From contig NZ_OY760905.1 of assembly GCF_963664135.1 (NCBI RefSeq), positions 3,374,736 through 3,438,735 on the forward strand: a stretch of 64,000 bases of DNA. The letters are read 5' to 3'. Shown one piece after another: positions 35,775-42,924 of the stretch; the stretch's first letter is position 1; the number at the start of each line of letters is the position of its first letter. The stretch comes from an uncultured Acetobacterium sp. Its GTDB lineage: Bacteria > Bacillota > Clostridia > Eubacteriales > Eubacteriaceae. The position numbers and the translations under genes were made by a program. The notes under the pieces were generated by a model that searched no databases, was not told the DNA's origin, and saw only the letters and a list, made by a program, of their open reading frames with translations.

Positions 35775-36387
35775 TTGCTATCCTCCCTACGCCTGTATTA
35801 TACGCCTAAATTATACGCACGTCAAGGAACTGTTAATAAAATGAAGCTGGATAAGCCGATTTAAACGGTTTTATTTCCGTCATGAATAAAGTACCGCCAG
35901 AATCAAGAATAGGTTAAATTGTGGGGCACTCTGGCCAATAATATCCATGAAAAAAGAAGCGGTCATTAATACGATCCTCTTCTTAGTGCTGGTCTTAAGG
36001 GTGTAGCAAAATGCGTCCACCTTAAAAAGTATGCATGGTTGAATATTGGCATGAACCGACTAATCTTGAGACTATGGCCGATCCTATTCACAGATGATTT
36101 GTTGAGGTTAACAAAATGTTAATTGATCAAGTCTTGAAATATTGAAACTCCCCCCATTAAAAAAAAGAAAAGCGCTCTCATGAAGACCGATGGGGGAGCT
36201 CTGAAAAATACGCAGGTCACGCGCATGACCCCCCTCCATATTGCAATGCAAAATATAAAAATAATACGATGTAATAGAATTTACATGAGTCAGCAACTGA
36301 GATTTGTTTAAATAGGCAAATTGGATGCAATAAAAAGAAGAAGATCCTGGGGTTTGATAATTGGATCCTCTTCTTACATGCATGTGG
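35775..36387. other. Non-coding stretch
   Basis: No convincing gene. A CTCCCCCCAT / ATGGGGGAG inverted repeat (36148-36157 / 36190-36198) and a GGTCACGCGCATGACC palindrome (36215-36230) are present. Divergent promoters of hicAB probably lie near 35800. Confidence 0.45.
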
Positions 36388-36606
36388 CTATATCTTTTCA
36401 CCAGTGTCTCTCATAGTAAAAGTATTTTCGAAGTCACAATCCAAAAGATTTGCAATTTCTCTTAGTTCTTTTTCATTAAAATTATCACGCTTAAATTTAT
36501 TAGTCAAATTTTGTCTCGATACACATAGTAAATCCGCAAGATTGGAGGCTGTGAGACCTTTTCTCTTTAATACTATTTTAATTTTTTCGCCTGAACTGAT
36601 TGGCAT
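36388..36606 (-). CDS. Small XRE-family regulator
   Basis: 72 residues, almost only a helix-turn-helix (IKIVLKRKGLTASNLADLL, then SRQNLTNKFKRDNF). Divergent from the gene at 36764. The region between contains a 14-bp repeat ATTGTAAACTTAAA that overlaps both promoter areas, probably its operator. Start follows TAGGAGGTGATGGA. Confidence 0.8.
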   Translation of the reverse strand: MPISSGEKIKIVLKRKGLTASNLADLLCVSRQNLTNKFKRDNFNEKELREIANLLDCDFENTFTMRDTGEKI

Positions 36607-36627
36607 TCCATCACCTCCTATACTTAT

Positions 36628-36725
36628 ATTGTAAACTTAAATATTGTCTTAGTCAACTATTTTATGGAATAATACACTTTTTAGTTAATTATTTTATTGA
36701 CATTGTAAACTTAAAAGTGTACAAT
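36628..36725. promoter_or_regulatory. Promoter with duplicated operator
   Basis: Rightward promoter TTGACA (36697-36702), 17 bases, TACAAT (36720-36725). ATTGTAAACTTAAA occurs at 36628-36641 and again at 36702-36715 inside the spacer. Confidence 0.65.
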
Positions 36726-36763
36726 AGGCGCAAGAAGTTAATCGAATGAAGGGAGAAACCAAA

Positions 36764-37087
36764 ATGTATAACCGTTCAGAAATCCTAAGAGCAGCCAACA
36801 AATTAACCACCACCGGATTAACCAAAAGCCAGGCATTCAAAAGAGCCTGGGAGCTGGCAAAGGGAAAAGTCCTGGTAGTTAAAGGCGTTACCCAGGGGAA
36901 ACGACAAACCGCCATTGATCATATGACCCAGTACGATCCATCAGAAATCACGATCAGCCTTGAAAGAAACACCACCGGCTATTTTGAAGAGGATACAATA
37001 GAAGTGGTGGCCACAATCCACGGGAAGTCTTACTGTGTGGGTTATCTGGCCTCTTCGGTGGCGGGATGGTTATCCAAAGGTCATTGA
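36764..37087 (+). CDS. Hypothetical element protein
   Basis: 107 residues starting MYNRSEILRAANKL, after GAAGGGAGAAACC. The N-terminal half is helical and basic (TKSQAFKRAWELAKGK). The C-terminal half is beta-rich. Not recognised with certainty. First gene rightward of the operator, so its expression is probably tied to the small XRE protein. Followed by five small genes or gaps on the same strand. Confidence 0.6.
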   Translation: MYNRSEILRAANKLTTTGLTKSQAFKRAWELAKGKVLVVKGVTQGKRQTAIDHMTQYDPSEITISLERNTTGYFEEDTIEVVATIHGKSYCVGYLASSVAGWLSKGH

Positions 37088-37212
37088 TTTTGGAACGGCC
37101 CTAAAAGGGGCATTGAAACAGATAGTCGGCGGTAATGGTTTATATTATGGTTTGAGGATAAAAGCACAGATTGATTAGGAAGAGGCTGCACCTCTTCCAG
37201 ATAGGAGGAAAA

Positions 37213-37497
37213 ATGCTAAACAGTGCACAGGTAAAGGAATTGTTTGAAAAAGAGGCCGTCTTATTTGGTAATACGGACGGTGTTTTAATTAACCGAGCGA
37301 TAGAATTGTTTGGGAAAAAAGCGGTTGATTTTGGAAGTAATCATTCCAACGGGTGGGCAAGTGGTTTTGGCAACGGAGATTATACAGCTTATTATTTAAA
37401 ATTATCAGGCTTCCAGCAAGCTGCCAGCTTTGCCAATGTGGAAGAAATACAAAGGATAATAAAAACTAGTCGAAAAAAGGAGAATATCAAATCATGA
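37213..37497 (+). CDS. Hypothetical small protein
   Basis: 94 residues from ATG 37213, eight bases behind ATAGGAGGA. Soluble, mixed helical with a glycine/asparagine loop (SNHSNGWASGFGNGDYTAYY). No family recognised. Overlaps the next gene start by four bases (ATGA), so the two are coupled. Confidence 0.55.
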   Translation: MLNSAQVKELFEKEAVLFGNTDGVLINRAIELFGKKAVDFGSNHSNGWASGFGNGDYTAYYLKLSGFQQAASFANVEEIQRIIKTSRKKENIKS

Positions 37498-37760
37498 ATG
37501 TTTTTGAAAAGTACACAAATAGCATTAAAGGCAATCATTTAAGTATGTTATTGGATTCTGTAGAGAACCGAGATGATTATTTAGACATACCAGAATTTTT
37601 AATAGTAGCAGACGAATTTGTAACTCTAATGAATCAAATTGAGGATAAGGCGTTATTTCTTAGATTAGAAAAGATGCTTGACGATCTCATATACTTGGCA
37701 AAATATCAAGGATTTAAAATAGGTTTCAATGAAGCATACAACTTACTAAAAATGGGGTAA
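37494..37760 (+). CDS. Small helical protein (DUF6809-like), copy 1
   Basis: 88 residues, all-helical, acidic. The C-terminal YQGFKIGFNEAYNLLKMG matches the ending of the protein at 38169 (YQGFVLGFQEAVNLLTGG), and the N-termini also correspond (FEKYTNSIKG / YQKLCNGIGN). The Y-x-GF-x-x-G-x-x-EA ending resembles DUF6809 proteins of mobile elements. Function unknown. Coupled to the previous gene. Confidence 0.6.
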   Translation: MNVFEKYTNSIKGNHLSMLLDSVENRDDYLDIPEFLIVADEFVTLMNQIEDKALFLRLEKMLDDLIYLAKYQGFKIGFNEAYNLLKMG

Positions 37761-37930
37761 GCAAATGAGAGAATGAAGAGGATAAGCGCCTCTTAATTAA
37801 AGAAAATCCCGGCCACGATGTGACATCTGATGTGGCAATTCACGATGGCAGCAGGAACGATCACGCAGCCAGGAAGGGGGCCCCGAACCAGGGCAACCTC
37901 TTCCTGCAGTAAATGAAGGGAGAAAAAAGA

Positions 37931-38143
37931 ATGAATAAGAACAAACTCATGATTATACTGGATAAACTTATCGAAAACAAAAAGGGACAGATGTTAGAGT
38001 TTGAGGACAGTATTGAAACAACCAGGCTGATTTTGTTTGAGATTTACGGCATGTTGAGCTTTGCATATAGAATAGGTGATATTTCGGCAAAAGAGCGTGA
38101 TTACAGAACGCAGGATATTGATTTGTTCTGGGAACAATTATAG
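37931..38143 (+). CDS. Small helical protein of element 1
   Basis: 70 residues from ATG 37931 after GAAGGGAG. Charged, helical (LMIILDKLIENKKGQMLEF), no motif recognised. It sits between the two DUF6809-like paralogues. The 170 bases before it (37761-37930) carry a GCAGGAA / TTCCTGC inverted repeat and no gene. Confidence 0.5.
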   Translation: MNKNKLMIILDKLIENKKGQMLEFEDSIETTRLILFEIYGMLSFAYRIGDISAKERDYRTQDIDLFWEQL

Positions 38144-38168
38144 ATAAAATGAAGAGGAGATATGATAA

Positions 38169-38450
38169 ATGAATACTTATCAAAAGCTTTGTAATGGAAT
38201 TGGGAATGATAGTCTGGCTGCTTTATTGGAATCAATAGAAAGCAGAGATTCTTATCAAGATTCCCCGGAATATGACGAATTAATCACTTATTTCTATCAT
38301 TTATTGGAGAAAATATACGATGACGAAATACGGAAAGATATTGAAGAAACGTCTACTTGTTGTGCCAGTGCTGCCATGTACCAGGGTTTTGTATTAGGGT
38401 TCCAGGAAGCGGTAAACCTCTTAACAGGCGGGGTTAAGCATGATCAATAG
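38169..38450 (+). CDS. Small helical protein (DUF6809-like), copy 2
   Basis: 93 residues, acidic and helical, paralogue of the protein at 37494 with the same start (QKLCNGIGNDSLAALLESIESRD) and C-terminal motif. Start after GAAGAGGAGATATGATAA. It contains a CC pair near the middle that copy 1 lacks. Function unknown. Confidence 0.6.
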   Translation: MNTYQKLCNGIGNDSLAALLESIESRDSYQDSPEYDELITYFYHLLEKIYDDEIRKDIEETSTCCASAAMYQGFVLGFQEAVNLLTGGVKHDQ

Positions 38451-38541
38451 TGGGGGGCACAAAAAACTTTTATCACCTCGTGACGGTCGCGATGTCTAAC
38501 CAGGCGGGAACGAAAATATGGAAATTTAGGGTAAGGGGGGG

Positions 38542-38573
38542 TATAAAGGGTGAATTAATCGTTCACCCTTTAT
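38542..38573 (+). terminator. Terminator-like hairpin
   Basis: ATAAAGGGTGAA / TTCACCCTTTAT stem. Ends the rightward gene group of element 1; weak T-tract. Confidence 0.6.
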
Positions 38574-38593
38574 TTGATATAACCGGAAAAGCC

Positions 38594-38629
38594 AAGAAAC
38601 CACCTTTTTAGTGAAGGGTGGTTTCTCTA
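38594..38629. terminator. Second terminator-like hairpin
   Basis: AGAAACCACC / GGTGGTTTCT stem, 12-base loop. It lies about 80 bases past the 3' end of the sigma gene and could serve both directions. Confidence 0.6.
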
Positions 38630-38707
38630 TTTGAGGACTGGATAACTGACATGGCAAATCGCCACCTCAGGGCAAGTATTACGCTGGCAAGTTACCAGCA
38701 AATTAAA

Positions 38708-39511
38708 TTACAGCCCGAGCATATCAAGAAAATAATCAATAGATTCCAGATCTTCCAGGTCTTCCAGCTTTTGAGCATAAAGATAAGGGTTACGCTGGCC
38801 GTGTTTTAGCAGCTTAGGGAGAAGGGTATTACAAACATACTCATCCCGATATTTGGCCATCAATTCTTTGCCGGAAGTAGAAGCCCGGATCCGTCGCAAC
38901 CCTTTGGCAGTCCATTGCCGGGCCCTCTCCGGAGAAACACCATATAAGCCGGATATTTCTTTCAAGGTGTACTCATGCCCATTTAAGCCTTGATTTAAAA
39001 TGAGAGCATTCTTTTCTTTATCATCGGGATTGAAAACACGATCCAGCACCCGGAAGAGGTCTTCACGTAAGATTAACCGGTCAACCTCTTCATTGGCCAA
39101 ATGAAAGGCATTTAGGGCTGATGGATCTTCAATCAAATCAATGTAGGTTGTTTCATCAGCCCCAGGGATCAGCTCATGAGCGCTGATTACATGACATAGG
39201 TCACTTTCCCGGTCGCTCCTCTTCTCCCAGGGAGAGGAAAACCTCAAGCCTCTGGAGATATGTCCTTTAATGGCCACACCGGCATAAGTGGAGAATTTGA
39301 CATCATAATCAGGATCAAACCCTTTAGCAGCTTCAATCAAGCCAATATTCCCCAATTGAACAAGATCATCACGTTCAAGATACGATATTTCAGTGAGATT
39401 ATAGTATTGATTAACAAAATGATGGATAAGGCCCTGGTTATTTTCAATGATTTGATCCAGTGCCGATTTATCCCCATTACAATAAGCCATAACCAATTCT
39501 TCATTAGACAT
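38708..39511 (-). CDS. Element-borne sigma-70 family factor
   Basis: 267 residues. Region 2 is visible (LIHHFVNQYYN, LVQLGNIGLIEAAKGFDPDYDVKFSTYA) and a region 4 HTH at about 180-215 (YTLKEISGLYGVSPERARQW). About 45 extra C-terminal residues follow. It could direct RNA polymerase to promoters of this element or of a helper. Start at 39511 after an AACGGGAGAAACATC site. Transcribed away from the attR end toward the small genes. Confidence 0.88.
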   Translation of the reverse strand: MSNEELVMAYCNGDKSALDQIIENNQGLIHHFVNQYYNLTEISYLERDDLVQLGNIGLIEAAKGFDPDYDVKFSTYAGVAIKGHISRGLRFSSPWEKRSDRESDLCHVISAHELIPGADETTYIDLIEDPSALNAFHLANEEVDRLILREDLFRVLDRVFNPDDKEKNALILNQGLNGHEYTLKEISGLYGVSPERARQWTAKGLRRIRASTSGKELMAKYRDEYVCNTLLPKLLKHGQRNPYLYAQKLEDLEDLESIDYFLDMLGL

Positions 39512-39570
39512 GATGTTTCTCCCGTTTTTATTTTATTATATCATTAAAACGGCTTTATCATCAGCTTTAT

Positions 39571-39601
39571 AAACCCATGACTTGGGGACAATTTGGGGAC
39601 A
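39571..39601. repeat. 31-bp direct repeat, right copy (candidate integrase arm site)
   Basis: Identical to 27956-27986, same orientation, 125 bases inside the right att repeat of element 1. Confidence 0.7.
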
Positions 39602-39725
39602 GGTTTGAATTTTTTGAGGATTTTTGATTGTTTTTCATGAGGGTTTATAAGAAATTGAGGCTGTAGAATGGCTATTTAATGGGAAATATGAAGGGGGTTA
39701 GAGATAGTGTTATTTAATATGATTA

Positions 39726-39775
39726 ATTCGTAATCAGTAGGTCGGGGGTTCGATTCCCCCCGCTAGCTCCAGTAA
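39726..39775 (+). repeat. Middle att repeat (tRNA-Thr 3' half)
   Basis: 50 bases identical to 27842-27891. It joins element 1 to element 2. A degenerate terminator (AGAATGGC / GCGATTCT, T-tract) follows at 39796-39828. The upstream half of a tRNA is absent, so this copy is not a functional gene. Confidence 0.92.
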
Positions 39776-39828
39776 GAATATAATATTTTGTTAGAAGAAT
39801 GGCTTTAATTAGCGATTCTTTTTTTATT

Positions 39829-40569
39829 TTTTGTTTTTTCTTTCTACTTATAAGTATGACCGACTGTGAAAAATCGAAAATTTCTGGCTATTTCTGGCTA
39901 TTTTGCCCCTATTTTTTGTCGTACTATTTTCACGTTGAATTGTTCCATTTGGTACGTTTCTGTGTTTTGTGAAAAAAGTCTGTCACACAAGTTGCCACAT
40001 CTTGTCAATGATAAATTAAGTATTATAATAGAAATGAGAACAAAGAACACATTGTGAGTATTCCTGCAATTAAAGATCCATAATCAAAAATATCCGTGCC
40101 ATTGTGACAGCTCATTGAGGCCATTTGGTAAAAGTTGAAAAGCGATGGCGTTTGTGACGAATGATATTGTTGCTGCTTATTGTGGTCAAATTAATTCAGG
40201 CGATAAAAAAGGCTTTATGAATAATTATTACCACTACAGATTTGATAAATGATTTTTAAACCATAGGAAAAACCCTATCATTTACTTTAAGGGACAGACA
40301 GTATTGACTGAACAACCAGCGATAAAACGAGTTATATTTATACAAAGATTAGTTTGCGTGTTCGAATTCACAATTCACTTATTTGTGCTTGAAAAGGCAA
40401 TCTACACATAAAAAAATGCAGTCACTCCAAAATAGAGCTGACTACCCCGACTCCCGCGATTTGTAGTTAACTATTATCCTAATAGTTATTATATAAAAAA
40501 CTATGCTTAAGGACAAGATGTTTTGGAAATTTTGTGCCTAGAGTTGAAACGAAAGGAATGGTTATAAAA
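39829..40569. other. Non-coding left end of element 2
   Basis: No gene seen. Noted: TTTCTGGCTA twice in tandem (39881-39900), TTTTGCCCCTATTTT (39901) which recurs near 51145, and a perfect 9-bp inverted repeat TAACTATTA / TAATAGTTA (40468-40488) before the first ChW gene. Confidence 0.45.
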
Positions 40570-41697
40570 ATGAACAAAATGTTATTAATCGGTTTGAGTA
40601 GCTTGATCGTTTTGTTAATGACAGGTGGAGCCGTTATGGCTGAAGAAGTGAGTTCGGAATTTGTGTCAGCAGCAGTGTTGACACCGATTGTATCCTATCA
40701 AACCCACATTGAAAATATCGGTTGGGAAGTGGAAGATGCCAGTCAGGTGTGGAAACAAAATGGTGAGATGAGCGGAACCTTAGGCAAAGGTCTTCGTCTG
40801 GAAGGGATAAAGATCAAAATTGACAACGATGTCAATCTGGGAATCCGATATCAGACCCATATTCAGAATATCGGCTGGGAGGATAACTCAGGAAGCGGCT
40901 GGAAAAAAGACGGCGATATGAGTGGCACCAGGGGAATGGGTTATCGTCTGGAAGCCATTCAAATGAGACTAACAGGAGAAGAAGCCGACAGTTTTGACCT
41001 TTATTATCAGGTTCATGCTCAAAATATGGGCTGGCTTGGATGGGCTAAGAATGGCGAAAGTGCTGGTACCTCAGGGTATGGATATCGCCTTGAGGGGATC
41101 AGGATTGTTGTTGTTAAAAAAGGTGAAATACCAGCGGTTGGAAGTGTAGATAAACCAGAGGCTTTCAACGAGAATATGTTAGCGCCCTTTGCTCCAGTTA
41201 TTCAGGAATATCATCAGGCGATTCTAAATGGTTACCAAGGGACTAGATTGAATTATGTTAACAGTATCTTATATGATCCTTATCTTAAACCGAAAACACT
41301 TAGCTATGGGCTGGAGGATTTATCCGGAGATGGAAATCCAGAATTGATTATTGCTAATGCCAGTGGTGAAATCATTTATGATCTGTATTGGATTGTTGAT
41401 GGTTCACCACGCCGTATTGTCAGCACAACCTCATTTGGTTACCGTGCCCATGGTTACATCTGTGAAAATAATATAATCAAAGCAGACGGCAGTGGCGGTG
41501 CTGCTTATCATGGGTATGATATCTATCAGTTGGATAATACAACGGTTAAGAAAATTGTGAATATTGAAAAAGAATACGATTCATATTATCTTACAGATGA
41601 CAATAACTACAGAAAATTAATTACAAAAGAAGAAAAAGATCGAATTTACAACAGCTATTCAGAGAAGTCAGACTTGGTTTGGACCCAATTCAACTAG
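40570..41697 (+). CDS. Secreted ChW-repeat protein 1
   Basis: 375 residues. A signal peptide (about 1-23, cleaved near VMA-EE) is followed by three ChW repeats (about 41-84, 88-133, 137-181), each with YQxH, GW, SGT and YRLE/LRLE landmarks, and a C-terminal domain (about 190-375) with LEDLSGDGNPELII, an FG-GAP-like turn. ChW (clostridial hydrophobic, conserved Trp) repeats occur on secreted or surface proteins of solventogenic and acetogenic clostridia; a role in adhesion or polymer binding is assumed. ATG 40570 gives the best signal peptide. The C-terminal domain is shared with the next gene. Confidence 0.8.
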   Translation: MNKMLLIGLSSLIVLLMTGGAVMAEEVSSEFVSAAVLTPIVSYQTHIENIGWEVEDASQVWKQNGEMSGTLGKGLRLEGIKIKIDNDVNLGIRYQTHIQNIGWEDNSGSGWKKDGDMSGTRGMGYRLEAIQMRLTGEEADSFDLYYQVHAQNMGWLGWAKNGESAGTSGYGYRLEGIRIVVVKKGEIPAVGSVDKPEAFNENMLAPFAPVIQEYHQAILNGYQGTRLNYVNSILYDPYLKPKTLSYGLEDLSGDGNPELIIANASGEIIYDLYWIVDGSPRRIVSTTSFGYRAHGYICENNIIKADGSGGAAYHGYDIYQLDNTTVKKIVNIEKEYDSYYLTDDNNYRKLITKEEKDRIYNSYSEKSDLVWTQFN

Positions 41698-41738
41698 TGC
41701 TTAATCAATTAGATTGAGACAAAAAATGGAGGTATGAC

Positions 41739-42886
41739 ATGTACTATGCCAAAAGACTTGCTTTCGGATTGATCATCTTATTAGGATCATTTATTTTGAT
41801 TGGAACAATGACAGTTTTTGCAAAAGAAAATGTTAGCAGTAATGAAATATTAGAAACACAGAGTAATAGGCCTTTGGTATCATATCAGACGCACATAGAA
41901 AACCTGGGTTGGGAAGTAGAAGATGTCGGTCAGGGCTGGAAACAGGATGGCGAAATGAGTGGCACATCCGGCCGTGGCCTTCGGCTAGAAGGTATCAAAA
42001 TAAAAATAGAAAATGATGCTAATTTGGGGATTCAGTATCAGACCCATATTCAGAACATCGGTTGGGAAGCGGACGCTGGAAATGGTTGGAAAGAAAATGG
42101 TGAGATGAGTGGAACCAAAGGTTTAGGATATCGTCTCGAAGCGATTAAGATGAGACTGACTGGTGAAAATGCAGCCAACTATGATTTGTATTACCAGGTT
42201 CACGCCCAGAATATGGGTTGGCTCGGTTGGGCGAAAACGGTGAAAGTGCTGGAACAGCTGGTTATGGTTACCGTCTCGAGGGAATTCGGATTGCTATTAT
42301 AAAAAAAGGTGAAGTTCCTTCGTACGGCAGCATAGATAAGGACAACCCATTTTATGAAAATGAATTGGGACCCTATCTGTCAATAATTAATGAATATAAA
42401 GAAGCTTTAAATAGAAATTTTAAAGACTCAACTGGATTATCCAATGTAAATCCAGATATTTTTAAACGTACAAGTTATTACAAAAATTTTTACTATGCGC
42501 TAGATGACATCAATGGAGACAATAAGGATGAACTGGTAATTGTAAGTGACTATGATGGGTATAATGTTGTGGATCTCTATGGCATTGTTGATGGAGACAT
42601 GAAAAGAATGTTTGACATAGAAAACATGTCCTTTTTCTCATTCTTTAAAATTTGTGGAGATCAGATTATTAAATACAGTGTTTACTCAAGTAATACCACG
42701 TCTGCTTATTGTTTTTATAAACTAGAAGGGGATCAAAAGATTCTATTTAGACAAATAGACTGGGTTGATGGGATTTACTATCTAACGGAAGGTAGTTCTC
42801 GTAAAATGATATCAAACGATGCGGCGAAAAAAATAATTTTTGATACATATTTTCCCAAATATGGAATTGTCTGGAACTCGATCTAA
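41739..42886 (+). pseudogene. Secreted ChW-repeat protein 2, frameshifted
   Basis: Signal peptide and two and a half ChW repeats are read from ATG 41739. In the third repeat the run gcgAAAAcgg (42231-42240) is one A shorter than needed for WAKNGES. The reading moves to another frame, which continues to 42886 with the end of repeat 3 and a C-terminal domain like that of protein 1 (ALDDINGDNKDELVIV). A one-base deletion, a sequencing error or slippage in the A-run are possible. Without it the product would be about 381 residues. Confidence 0.8.
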
Positions 42887-42924
42887 TGTATTAAGAAAAT
42901 AATTCAGCGAAATAAGGAGTAGAA

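Larger units (their letters stand above)
27842..39775. mobile_element. Integrative element 1 (about 11.9 kb) in tRNA-Thr
   Basis: Bounded by the 50-bp tRNA repeat. An integrase lies next to attL and reads toward it. The element has a repressor/HTH switch, HUH Rep, Rha-type antirepressor, LexA-like site, structured non-coding DNA, HicAB, small proteins and a sigma factor. I see no capsid, portal, terminase, relaxase or type IV secretion gene. It resembles a replicating mobilisable island or phage satellite more than a full prophage. Confidence 0.88.

Noticed and set aside
36108..36401. 97-codon minus-strand frame
   Set aside because: No ribosome site, composition unlike a protein, and it covers inverted repeats.
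39726..39775. Second functional tRNA-Thr gene
   Set aside because: Only the 3' half is present; the acceptor 5' strand and D arm are missing.
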